Shown: in pieces, positions 1 to 10,617 of the stretch
Position numbering within the stretch: the first letter of the stretch is position 1
Layout: the number at the start of each line of letters is the position of its first letter
NCBI RefSeq assembly: GCF_000801105.2
Contig: NC_079517.1
Coordinates: 11,656,001 to 11,720,000 of the forward strand
Reading direction: 5' to 3'
Origin: Raphanus sativus
Lineage: Eukaryota > Streptophyta > Magnoliopsida > Brassicales > Brassicaceae
Length of the DNA: 64,000 bases
Notes under the pieces: generated by a model
What the model was told of the DNA's origin: nothing
The model's database searches: none
What the model saw: only the letters and a program-made list of their open reading frames with translations
Position numbers and translations under genes: made by a program

Positions 1-2369
1 TCACCATAGGGGGTGAACCTAAGTCTTTTCCGTGATATGTTATGATATTTTTGTCAACAGTACTAAAATCGTTACTCAATGTTTAAAAAGATACTGTTAT
101 ATTTATATGGATAGTCAATATGTATTTAACTGAGTGAAAAAATAAACCAAGGAGGGTAAGTCGTCACCTTTTAGCATAGTATCCTGATTGTACCACCGTC
201 AGCTGAGATGAAAAGAAGTTAAAAGAGAAAATTTAGCGATTGGGATGATAAAGTATAGCTATAACTGGAAGCATAAAGTTGCGTGGATGTACTCTTCTAT
301 GCCTCTATATACCACCATAAAGTGGTTCGGATGACAAGTATAGCTATAATTTGTTGAAACCAGACTAGAACACACGTCCAAAAACATCACATGCTTAAAT
401 GTTGGAATTTTGGAGATATAAGGGTGCAAGCCACATGAAACTTCAGTATGGTTTAGAAATCATCGCCGATGATGAACTGAATGAAGTATGGAGCTTCATG
501 CGACTTGTCTAGATTCTCAAAAGCAAGTAACATGAAACTCCATACTTCATTCAGCTCATCATCGGTGCAATGCTTTCTAGAACAAACAAAGTTGCTAGTG
601 ATACATACATATATATATTAATCTCCGGTGACATTATTAGGACTGTTATAGTGATTTTCTTATCTGATAGGTGCTTGCGGTCAAATATAAACAGAGTTAA
701 AAGAGAGAAAATGGAAGAGCATATCTAAAACATGTATTTGAGGAGGAAAACATGTTACGCTACTTTTTGAAATTTTTGAGATTTTGTTATGTTGTTTGTT
801 CTATTATTTTACTTTCAATTACTATATGTAGAGTGCGATTGGATGTACTTGCTAGAGTAAACCTTGACTCTAATTTTAATTTTTTATTATCCTAAATTTA
901 ACCTTTTCTTGCCAATAAGGTGAAAACAAAGTTGTCAGTCCATTTACTCTAAAAATGGAGAAAAGCTGATAAAAGTAGAATAATTGTTTCCTCTATTCTA
1001 AATATGTGAAAAGTTTTACTCCAATTTACTTTAATATATTTCTTCTCTTTTCTACCTTAATTATTTCTACCATTTTACTTTTTGAATCTGTTCTGTTCTG
1101 TTCTTAATCTGTTCTGGATTGCTCTTGTGTTTACTAGTTATACCCAAAAAATAGAAAGAGGATAGGAAAGTAATGAAAATAATACTACATTCTCAATTTC
1201 TGATAAAAAGCTAGAGTGAAAAAATGAGCGTTATATTTATTGAGGAGTAACTATAGTCTACAATATATAAGAAAGTAATATTTTATCTTACTGACTAATT
1301 TTCGCCGATGCTAAAATAGTTAAAATTTCAAATAATATTTTATTCTATATTAGCCAAACAATCACAACCGTACTCTAACCAATTTATGTTAATCAATTGG
1401 TTCTTTATTTTCTCAAACCCGCAAACTAAACTGAAGTCAACGAAATAAACCAAAACTAGTTGACCAAAAAAGAAAACAAAACTAAAATGACTTTTTATTA
1501 GATGGATTTTTCCTCATTATATATTTCCTACATATATTATTTGCACCATACTAATTTCAAAAGAACTGAAGCTTTATTAGCTAGTTGAATAAACTGAATA
1601 CCGCCAGAAATAAAATAAAATAAAACAAAATGAAATCGAATATTTTTACTTATTTTGTGTAATACCACGACATATTTGTCTTTTCAATCCTAGTGGGTGT
1701 GTACCACTTCAAACTCTGTTTTCGGTAAATTTGAACCCATCCATGTTGAAAATGACATGAAAGATTAAAGATCCTTCTCCAATCAGGTCTTAAATGGATG
1801 TATATATTTTAAAGGCGTTTTAGCTCCATATCTGCTTAGGAAAAATGCTTGAAATATATAAACTCCTTGTAATGGCATGAACAATTGAAAGGCTTCAGAT
1901 TTGTTATAGCAATTCTCTCAAATATCATTTTTTAAGTTTTTATCACAAAATAATCCTAAAAAATAAAATATCAAAATAACCTTTTTTATTTTAAAAATTT
2001 AAATATATTTTTTATTTTTTGAAATTTGAAACTCTATCTCCAAAACACACCTCTTAACTCTAAATTCTAAGTTTAGATTAGTTAACTTAAATGGTATAAA
2101 TGTGTATTTTGTCTTTGATAAAAACTTTTTTGTCATTTAAAGATTATTATTGTAAAAATAAACTAAAAAGAGGTACCTAATAGAATTTCCCTTTGTTATA
2201 TATTATATTGGACAAAGAAAAAAAAAAGCACCTTAAGGAGTTGAATCACATAAAGCTAGCGAATCGTAGTGAAACAGAAATCTTATCTACCAAGTTATAT
2301 TCTAGTTTTAGAGATTGTTTAGACAGCTAAACAGTCAAAAATGATCAGGAACAATTCCGTTGACATATA
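1..2369. other. AT-rich intergenic DNA, no gene seen
   Basis: No open frame with protein-like composition and no convincing spliced gene can be followed on either strand. The only structured item is the foldback at 455-578, listed separately. The rest is low-complexity AT-rich sequence. Confidence 0.6.
455..578. ncRNA. Candidate miRNA-like foldback
   Basis: Two arms, 455-507 and 524-578, are nearly perfect inverted copies separated by a 16-nt loop. About 52 positions pair, with six mismatches and one 2-nt bulge. They include an uninterrupted 17-bp block around CTGAATGAAGTATGGAG and a 10-bp block CCGATGATGA. Arm length, short loop and scattered mismatches fit a young plant MIRNA precursor or a small inverted duplication. 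The left arm also reads as an open peptide segment (DDELNEVWSFMRL), which could fit an origin by inverted duplication of a coding fragment. I recognise no known mature miRNA, and the transcribed strand is unknown. A very short MITE is the main alternative. Confidence 0.4.
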
Positions 2370-2598
2370 CTCTCTTCATTTTATTTTATTTATTGTTCTA
2401 GGTTTATGCACACAGATCAAGAAAACATATGATTTTGTGTATTTTCAAAATAAAAATACAATTACCTATACATATATCCATATTTTAACCAATATAAAAA
2501 TAAAATAGAGTTTTTGTAATAAATTTTGCATTGAAACTCTAAAATGAAATAAAATTTTTTTCCTACACAACAATTAAATTAAATTGAAACGGAGGGAT
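2370..2598. mobile_element. Degenerate Stowaway-like MITE
   Basis: The left end begins CTCTCTTCATTTTA after a TA, and the right end reads GAAACGGAGGGA before TTA. These resemble the Stowaway terminal repeat CTCCCTCCGTTTC in inverted orientation, with TA target duplications. Size (~230 bp), AT-rich interior and lack of coding sequence fit. The termini are diverged, so this is an old copy. Confidence 0.55.
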
Positions 2599-2642
2599 TA
2601 TATACATATAATCAACTAAAAGTAAATTTATTAAATATCTAA

Positions 2643-4289
2643 TCTATTAATTTAGGGTTCTATTTTTATCTACTATTAACAAGTCATAGTAGGACCACTT
2701 AAAGAATTAGTCAATATGACATATTTGATTATTAACAATAAACCAACTATAAATATATTAACAATAAACCAACTATAAATTTGATTTTTTTAATTATAAT
2801 AAAATCTGTTGAGAAAGAATCTAACAAAATCTTAGTTTAAAATTTAAATATTTTTTTTATAAATAACACATTAATATATTTCGAAATTAGTAATATAATA
2901 TTATTATAAGTAAATTTAACTAAAACTTATTATAAAAAAGAAAATAAAAAACTCTTTATACTATTTTTTTATAGATTCTATGATATATTCCGTATTATAT
3001 AAATAGAAGTGCTATATGAATTAAATATTAAAAATATATTAAATAGGTAATTAACAAAAAAAATTATTTTATTTTTAACTTAAATAAATTATTGATCATC
3101 ATTATAATGGATTAAACTTCGAAAACTATATAATACTTTTATATTAAAATAAATGTATTAACATAAGTTAAAATTTTATATTTACAGCCATATATTATCT
3201 TTTTATTTATTTTGAAACTATTAGCAATATATTGCTTAAAAATGTTTATATACAAAAATATAATAGTATATAATAACCTTTAGTTCATATACTATTTAAA
3301 AATATGTTATTAGTAAAATATGAAATTTCAGTAATTCATTTAAAATATTAGTGACAAAAATCAAATTTTAATTATAAATTTTATTTTATTTTAATTGTAA
3401 CAAAATTTGTTGATAAAAGAATTAAAAATATCACCAAAAATTCAAATATTTTATAAAATAATACAGTAATGTAGTACCAAAACAAATTCAAAATTCATGT
3501 ATTATTCCAAACTCAAATAGTTGTGTAATTTTCCAAAGTTGTCTCGAAAAATATATTATTTTGAAAATAAATATTCAAACTCAAAATGATAATATTCAAA
3601 TTTTACAAAAGACAAAATCATGGATAATAAAGATTAACTTTTTGAAATGTACCTGAAAAAACTAACTATATATGTAGTAAAAATTTAAAGTAACCTAATG
3701 TTTTGACGTCTTAATTTAAAAAAAAAACAGAAATTAATATCATAACATCCAAAACAAATATCCTATATAATAAATTTAATAAAATAGTATGATAGATACT
3801 ACTATGTATAAAAGTTTACTAAAACAATAGGATTATATTATTTAAAATAAATAAATCCCGTAAAATACTAAAATGAGATATGTTAAAGTATATTTTCTTA
3901 AACACAACATGTAAATATAATTATTTTGTCATATTTATTTTCTATAATATAAATAAATAAAATTTAAAAATGTATTATATGCAAAATGTTTAAATTAAAG
4001 AAAACAACATAATTTGAATGGGGTTCTATATTTGAGTATTTCATATTTTTATTTTATTTTACCTAACTCGAAAATATATTAGTAAGTAATAAAAATCAAT
4101 AACAAAGTAAATTTTTTTAAAAACCATTATATATTAATAATACTGAATAAGAAATATAAACAATAATATGATATAATAATATAATATATAAAACTAAAAT
4201 AGAAATTATATATTTAAAACATTTTTAAATATATAAAATATATTTAAAAATATAAATATATCCGCACGAACGTGCGGGTTAAAATCTAG
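2643..4289 (+). mobile_element. Non-autonomous Helitron, complete ends
   Basis: The 3' end shows Helitron hallmarks: a hairpin CCGCACGAACGTGCGG at 4262-4277, then a short AT-rich spacer and terminal CTAG at 4286-4289, followed by T. The proposed 5' end at 2643 reads TCTATTAATTTAGGG preceded by A, so the element sits between A and T as Helitrons do. The same 15-bp 5' end occurs at the 5' side of the minus-strand element 5350-6209, which supports the boundary. The ~1.65-kb interior is very AT-rich with no Rep/helicase coding, so it would depend on an autonomous relative. It contains a short direct repeat of AACAATAAACCAACTATAAA near 2735-2780. Confidence 0.75.
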
Positions 4290-5349
4290 TTGATATTATT
4301 AAAGTAAAATATCAAGTTCAGAAACTTTTTGTACGAAGGAGCTCTAGGTATATCATTATTTGGACGATAATGGCCCCCAAGTAACAAAATAACCAGATTG
4401 GTAATGTTTATTGGATAGAGAGAAGACAATGTTCAGAAGAAAATGGATCTCAATTGAAACAATTCTTCTCATAAGATCATTCTAGTTAAATAAATTTCTG
4501 TCAGATTTAACCTATCCAAACGATAACGCAGTTTGACAATTAAGTAAACAAAAGAAAAGTCTAAAATATAAAAGGATATATCAGATCAAAGTACCTGTGA
4601 CTGTGAGGAGGTGACGCGCGACTTGAAGAAGAAGAAGAAGAAGAAGAAGAAGAAGAAGAAATAGAAATGCGAAAGAGCAAAGGCAATTAACGCTTCTTTG
4701 GGTCTTTTCTAAGTGTGAATTTGAGCTTTTATGTCTGGGAAGGACGACACAAACTCTTAATTTCTTACCCAACCTTTTGGTTCTCCATTTATATCAGTGT
4801 TCGTTAATATCAACCATATAAAAACATTTTTTGTACTATATTATATACATTTCTTCCAGTTTATACCATTTTGCCACGTCTAATCCTCATAAGTTTAAAC
4901 CAGCGAGGGAAATAAAAAAAAATGTAAACCGGATGGAATCATAAGTTTATGTAACCACAGCTGGACTGGTACATTAGCACATGTCATTTCACTTCAAAAC
5001 CAGAAAATTAAAGAGCAAACTTTGATTCGGTGTGAAGTATTGTCGTCTTCACCGTACGTGTCATATGTATAATTACATATGATTAGTCTAATGTACAAAA
5101 CGATAATCTAAATTCATTACGTAACTTTACAAAATATGTTTTCTTCTGTTTTATTATAAGAAGAGAAGGATCGGCAAAAGCAAAGACTTGTCTTACATCA
5201 GACCTCATTTTCTAACTTATCTGTACAGGGATAATAACGCCTCGATATTATTTTATTTTGTTGATCATTATTACATATGCATCTATCACGGGTGACGAGA
5301 CAAGTGTAAATATTTGTCAAACTGATGGATCGTCCAAAAATAATTAAAA
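4290..5349. other. Spacer between two Helitrons
   Basis: About 1 kb of unique-looking AT-rich DNA. Apart from the GAA microsatellite at 4625-4660 I see no gene. A minus-strand open frame across that repeat encodes a leucine run, which is just the repeat translated. Confidence 0.5.
4625..4660. repeat. (GAA)12 microsatellite
   Basis: Twelve perfect GAA units. Such tracts (CTT on the other strand) are common in plant 5' leaders, but no coding exon follows convincingly on either strand. Confidence 0.95.
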
Positions 5350-6209
5350 CTAGATTAGGATCCGCCCTAAAGGGCGGAAATTGATTTGTCAAATTTCAAT
5401 TAATAATATATGGTATATATAATATGTGTGTATAATATTATATATATTTTGTGTAACATTTATATATATACATATTAGACATATATATAATATTTTATTA
5501 AATATATATAGAATTTAATAGTGTTATAATTTGTGTTGTACTTGTTATTAGTTTGTATTTAATCTTCTTTCATTTTTAGTATAATAATTTGCATTGTCAC
5601 ACCTTTTACCTTTTAACTTATACACATAGTTATGCCATTTTTCAAAAAAAAAACTTATACACATAGTCTCGTAAAATGTAATATATAAAAAAACATATTT
5701 AAAAAATCTACTGACCATATGCCACCATTATTTGGTTGTTTGAACAAAAAAAAATCATGTTCTTGTATAACTGTGTATGTTGTGATATGATGTAGGCGAA
5801 GAGTAAATATATGGAAGTAAAGTTAGTGATACGAACATGAGCCTATGTTGGTCTATGCCACAATTATTTGGTTTTTGGAAGATCAATGAGCATAAGCATA
5901 CACAGTCTTTGTATGCTTACGTTGTAAATGAGTCGGATATTTTTTTCTCTTATGTCTGGAATGATGTGGAACTCGTTGATTTAAGAGTGGTTCAGTTTTA
6001 TATGATCTAATTATATTAAGAGATTAACCAAATATATTATAAAAGTGTTACTGGTTAAGTTTAACTAATATATGTTGGTTAAGATTTGGTTTAATTTAAG
6101 TTGGTAGGTTGCATTGTATAGGAGGCATGATATATTCTAGCAACAACTATAAAAGAGTCCAAAATTTAAATGAGAACTTCAAATAGTAGATAATCCCTAA
6201 ATTAATAGA
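5350..6209 (-). mobile_element. Non-autonomous Helitron, minus orientation
   Basis: Read on the minus strand, the element starts TCTATTAATTTAGGG at 6209 and ends with hairpin CCGCCCTTTAGGGCGG (5362-5377) plus terminal CTAG at 5350-5353. The base before the 5' TC is A and the base after CTAG is T, the usual Helitron target. The 860-bp interior has no coding capacity. It shares its 5' end with the plus-strand element at 2643-4289, so both belong to one family, but the hairpin sequence differs. Confidence 0.75.
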
Positions 6210-6983
6210 TTAGATTGCACCTACTAAAACTCGAATCTTAGTGTGATGTATTCATTATATTAATACGTTTAGAAATGAACTTATACATCGTGAAAGACTA
6301 CCTTAATACCCTTTTTGTCCTGTCTATAACCACTAATCTCAATCGAATACAGTCTAAATGCTCTTTTGGTCATGTCTATAAGTTTATAACCACTAATCTC
6401 AATCTAGGAGTGTATTAAATTACATTATACTACGAGGGGGTACTAATAAATATTTTCTGATGCTAATCAGTGAGCATTTTCGACGACCGTAAAAATCAGT
6501 GAGCATTAAAATATTAAATGATTGGCTATGACATTGATTAATTAAAACATCCAATGTATAATCAATTATATAAATTTCGAATAGGTGGCAAAGCGATGAT
6601 TAATAATAATCGTTCGGTGACTAATTTATATTGTTTTAATGATCCTGACAATTATGTAAATTAAACTGAGTTATTATTTTGCTTATGTTGGGTTGTTGTC
6701 AGGCTAGAACTTGATCATCATACACGAGTATCATTTCGTCTTCATATTTGTAATATAAAAGTTTCCGATTTGAAGTTCTGGTTTTTCTTTCAAATCCCTG
6801 TCTGATGTCTATTAATCTAATTTTCTGTGCGCAGTCTATTAATTTCACTGTAACTGAGTTTTCCATATGAACAAAAATCTTTTTTTTTCATTGGACATCT
6901 GATATTTTATTCATGGATTATGGCACAACAAAAGTAAATGCAACCGAAAAATATACAAAAACCCAACAAATAGGATAAAATAA

Positions 6984-7021
6984 GAGCCGTTTCATCTTCA
7001 TGTTCGAAGATGAAACAGCTC
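6984..7021. repeat. Short perfect-stem palindrome
   Basis: GAGC(C)GTTTCATCTTC and GAAGATGAAAC(A)GCTC form 16-bp arms, with one mismatch, around a 6-nt centre. It lies exactly at the beginning of the 7010 open frame. It could be a hairpin or a transposon-derived inverted junction. Confidence 0.6.
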
Positions 7022-7312
7022 CCGACGAAGAAAAAAACCGAAGAAATCAAAGTTAGAGAAAAAGAGTTGATTAGATTAAGAAAAACGGGAAATATCGATC
7101 AATGGAAGAACTCCGGTGTGAAGCTGCTGAAACCATCAAAAAGAACGCAACGTAGAATCAGAAAGCCGGACAGCTTCATCAAAGAGACTGCGAGCCACTG
7201 GAGTCAGAAGCCGGTTATACTCATTGAACTGATCAAAATATATCGAAAGCATAGTCACCGAGAGAAACCAGTGACAGAAGATAAAATGTTCATTCTCATT
7301 TCTTATTCGTGA
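7010..7312 (+). CDS. Doubtful 100-aa basic open frame
   Basis: The frame encodes a lysine/arginine-rich peptide of 100 residues (starts MKQLPTKKKTEEIK) with no domain I recognise. It is less AT-rich than its surroundings. It lies between Helitrons, begins inside a palindrome and has no splice-linked neighbours, so it may be a relic of a captured or transposon gene, or chance. I would not call it a gene without expression evidence. Confidence 0.2.
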   Translation: MKQLPTKKKTEEIKVREKELIRLRKTGNIDQWKNSGVKLLKPSKRTQRRIRKPDSFIKETASHWSQKPVILIELIKIYRKHSHREKPVTEDKMFILISYS

Positions 7313-8314
7313 AAGATCTTAGAGAGAAAATGAAAGAAAAAGAGAAATTTTAATTTTTTTGTAACCAGGAGGAAAACAAACTTATTTTTCATTTAAAAGA
7401 TAAACTTCCAAGTTTTTAAATTGAAATGTAGTGTCAATTTTGTATTTTATTGGAGGATGCAGACGATTTTTAAACCAAAGTAGTATATTTATTTTATAAT
7501 AAGTTCAACTATAAATGGTAGATGCTAAACATATAGTGACCAAACATTTAGCGATCAGATTAGTCAATCCAAATTTGGATGATTCAACCAATACAAATAT
7601 TAATAAAATAAACGAGATATAATATTAACATGAAAGCGAAAACTATTTAATCATAGTAGAACATCACAAACTTTATTTATTTAAAATTAATATATAGAAA
7701 ATATTCATTTTTAATCCTATTGATTAAAGTCGAAAACGAGAAAGTACTCAAACCAGAAATAAAGTTAAAATATTAAATCATACATATATTATTAGTTATA
7801 TAGTATAAACTAGGTGGTTTGCCCGCACATGCGGGCATAATTTTATTTTAAACTTTTATTAATTCACAATTATAATAATAAATTATTATTTATGTTATCA
7901 AAAATTTAATTAAACATCATTTTAAAAAATAAAAGATAATAAATTTAAATTTGAAATAATACAAATTATTTTGGCCTAATAAAAGATAATTCTTACATAT
8001 ATTAAGTTGTTATCTAAAGAAAATATTTTACGTATTATTTATAGTTATTTAAAGATAATATTTTATTTAATATATAGTTATAGTTATTTTTGACAATATT
8101 AATTTATAATCTAATATAACATATAAATATAATATTATTAACCTCAAATTAACTTAAAATTCGTTTTTTGAATTTAAATTTTTTAAAAATATTACTTTCA
8201 GATAACAACACAATATATATAAGAATTATCTTTATAATTTTGACAATATTAATTTATAATCTAATATAACATATAAATATAATATTATTGACAAAATTTC
8301 GTTTTTAATTATAT

Positions 8315-8475
8315 AATAAATTATATATAAAATCATTAAGGGTAGCATCGTATTTAGCCACTCTAGCTTTTAACATTGGAGCTCCATTGCGAAATAATAA
8401 ATTATATATAAAATCATTAAGGGTAGCATCGTATTTAGCCACTCTAACTTTTAACGTGGGAGCTCCATTGCAAAA
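8315..8475. repeat. 81-bp tandem duplication of a Helitron 5' segment
   Basis: The segment beginning AATAAATTATATATAAAATC at 8315 is repeated at 8396, each copy running through GGGTAGCATCGTATTTAGCC to GGAGCTCCATTGC. A diverged third copy forms the true 5' end of the element near 10528-10617. Confidence 0.85.
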
Positions 8476-9064
8476 AATCACTTTCGCAAATAATAGTATA
8501 TATCATGATAAGTTATTGGTTATGATCTTTAAATTTTTAATAGAATATCAAAATATTTATATATGAAATTTATGTATCAAAATATATATATTCATTATTT
8601 CGTTAATTTCTTGAAAGCTTTCATATATATAGTAGAAATATTTTCACTATATATTTTTGCAACTAATTTTATTTATGATTGAAAGATATTCTTTTTAGAT
8701 GATAATATATATATATATATATAAAATATAGAAATCATTTTTTAATATTTACTAAAAATATTCTTGGATAATAACAAAATATGTATATGAATTATCTTTT
8801 TTATTTTAATAATATTTTTATTATATCAATTTTAGTGAGTTATCTGATTTCATAAAGATTAAATTCATTTTTATGTTTGGGTTTTATTATATTAAATCAT
8901 AATTACTAAATATTTTATAGTTACTCATTAATATATGCGTTACTAACTAAAAGAATATGATAATAAATTATTATTTTATTTCATTTGAAAATTCTTACAC
9001 TTTAATTATATTTTTTTGAAATTTCTTTGTACACATATTTATTATATAGAAATAAATTTTGAAA

Positions 9065-10532
9065 GTCACTTAATATTCTCTTTTCAAATATATAAAATTA
9101 AAAAATTTATTCGTTTAATATTTAGTTATATACTTTTTGTTTTCAACTTTATATTTTATAAAAAAAATTCAGATAACAACACAACATACATATAGGAATT
9201 ATATTTATATTTTAAAATATTTTTAGATTTTGGATAAATCTTACTATTATTAATTTTAATCAATTATCTAATTAAATAAATTAATTTTCGTTTTTATTGT
9301 TAGATTAGTTATATATTTTATTCATTAAGGTTTAATCAATTATATAATTAAATAAATTTTTATTTTTAGCTTAATATTCTCTTTTCAATTATATAAAATT
9401 AAAAAAAATTATTTGATTAATATTTAGTTATATAATTTATGTTTTCAACTTTATATTTTTAAAACAAATTCAGATAACAACACAACATACATATATGAAT
9501 TATATTTATATTTTAATATATTTTTAGATTTTGGATAAATCTTACTATTATTAATTTTAATCAATTATCTAATTAAATAAATTAATTTTCGTTTTTATTG
9601 TTAGATTAGTTTATATTTTATTCATTAAGGGTTTTAATCAATTATATAATTAAATAAATTTTTATTTTAGCTTAATATTCTCTTTTCAATTATATAAAAT
9701 TAAAAAAAAATATTTGATTAATATTTAGTTATATAATTTATGTTTTCAACTTTATATTTTTAAAACAAATTCAGATAACAACACAACATACATATAGGAA
9801 TTATATTTATATTTTAATATATTTTTATATTTTGGATAAATCTTACTATTATTAATTTTAATCAATTATCTAATTAAATAAATTAATTTTCGTTTTATTG
9901 TTAGATTAGTTATATATTTTATTCATTAAGGGTTTTAATCAATTATATAATTAAATAAATTTTTATTTTTAGCTTAATATTCTCTTTTCAATTATATAAA
10001 ATTAAAAAAAATTATTTGATTAATATTTAGTTATATAATTTATGTTTTCAACTTTATATTTTTAAAACAAATTCAGATAACAACACAACATACATATAGG
10101 AATTATATTTATATTTTAATATATTTTTAGATTTTGGATAAATCTTACTATTATTAATTTTAATCAATTATCTAATTAAATAAATTAATTTTCGTTTTTA
10201 TTGTTAGATTAGTTATATATTTTATTCATTAAGGGTTTTAATCAATTATATAATTAAATAAATTTTTATTTTTAGCTTAATATTCTCTTTTCAATTATAT
10301 AAAATTAAAAAAAAATTATTTGATTAATATTTAGTTATATAATTTATGTTTTCAACTTTATATTTTTAAAATAAATTCAGATAACAACACAACATACATA
10401 TAGGAATTATATTTATATTTTAATATATTTTTAGATTTTGGATAAATCTTACTATTATTAATTTTAATCAATTATCTAATTAAATAAATTAATTTTCGTT
10501 TTTATTGTTAGATTAGTTATATATTTTATTCA
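9065..10532. repeat. Tandem array of ~302-bp AT-rich units
   Basis: The marker CAGATAACAACACAACATAC recurs at 9170, 9471, 9772, 10074 and 10378, giving a period of 301-304 bp and almost five units. Units are highly alike; the first is the most diverged. Each unit ends with ATTCATTAAGGG, and the last copy of that motif runs directly into the Helitron 5'-terminal segment. Confidence 0.9.
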
Positions 10533-10617
10533 TTAAGGGTAGTATCGATATTAACCACTCTAACTTTTAACGTGGAAGCTCCGTTGCGAAAAATTACTTC
10601 GCAAATAATAGTATAGA

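Larger units (their letters stand above)
6210..7809. other. Intergenic stretch with one doubtful open frame
   Basis: Mostly AT-rich. A 38-bp palindrome lies at 6984-7021 and a 100-codon plus-strand open frame at 7010-7312. No other gene signal is seen. Confidence 0.5.
7810..10617 (-). mobile_element. Non-autonomous Helitron with internal tandem array
   Basis: On the minus strand the 5' end at 10617 reads TCTATACTATTATTTGCG preceded by A. The 3' end has hairpin TGCCCGCATGTGCGGGCA (7820-7837) and terminal CTAG (7810-7813) followed by T. The 2.8-kb interior has no coding region. Related copies of the 5'-terminal segment recur inside at 8315-8500, and a tandem array of ~302-bp units fills about 9065-10532. 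This looks like a composite: a shorter ~0.7-kb element sharing the same 3' end, extended by repeat amplification and a second 5' end. Confidence 0.75.

Noticed and set aside
4581..4772. Minus-strand frame with a leucine run
   Set aside because: The leucines come from the (GAA)12 microsatellite; no supporting exons or homology.
9065..10532. CRISPR-like array
   Set aside because: Units are ~302 bp, nearly identical throughout with no unique spacers, and inside a plant Helitron; this is an ordinary tandem repeat.
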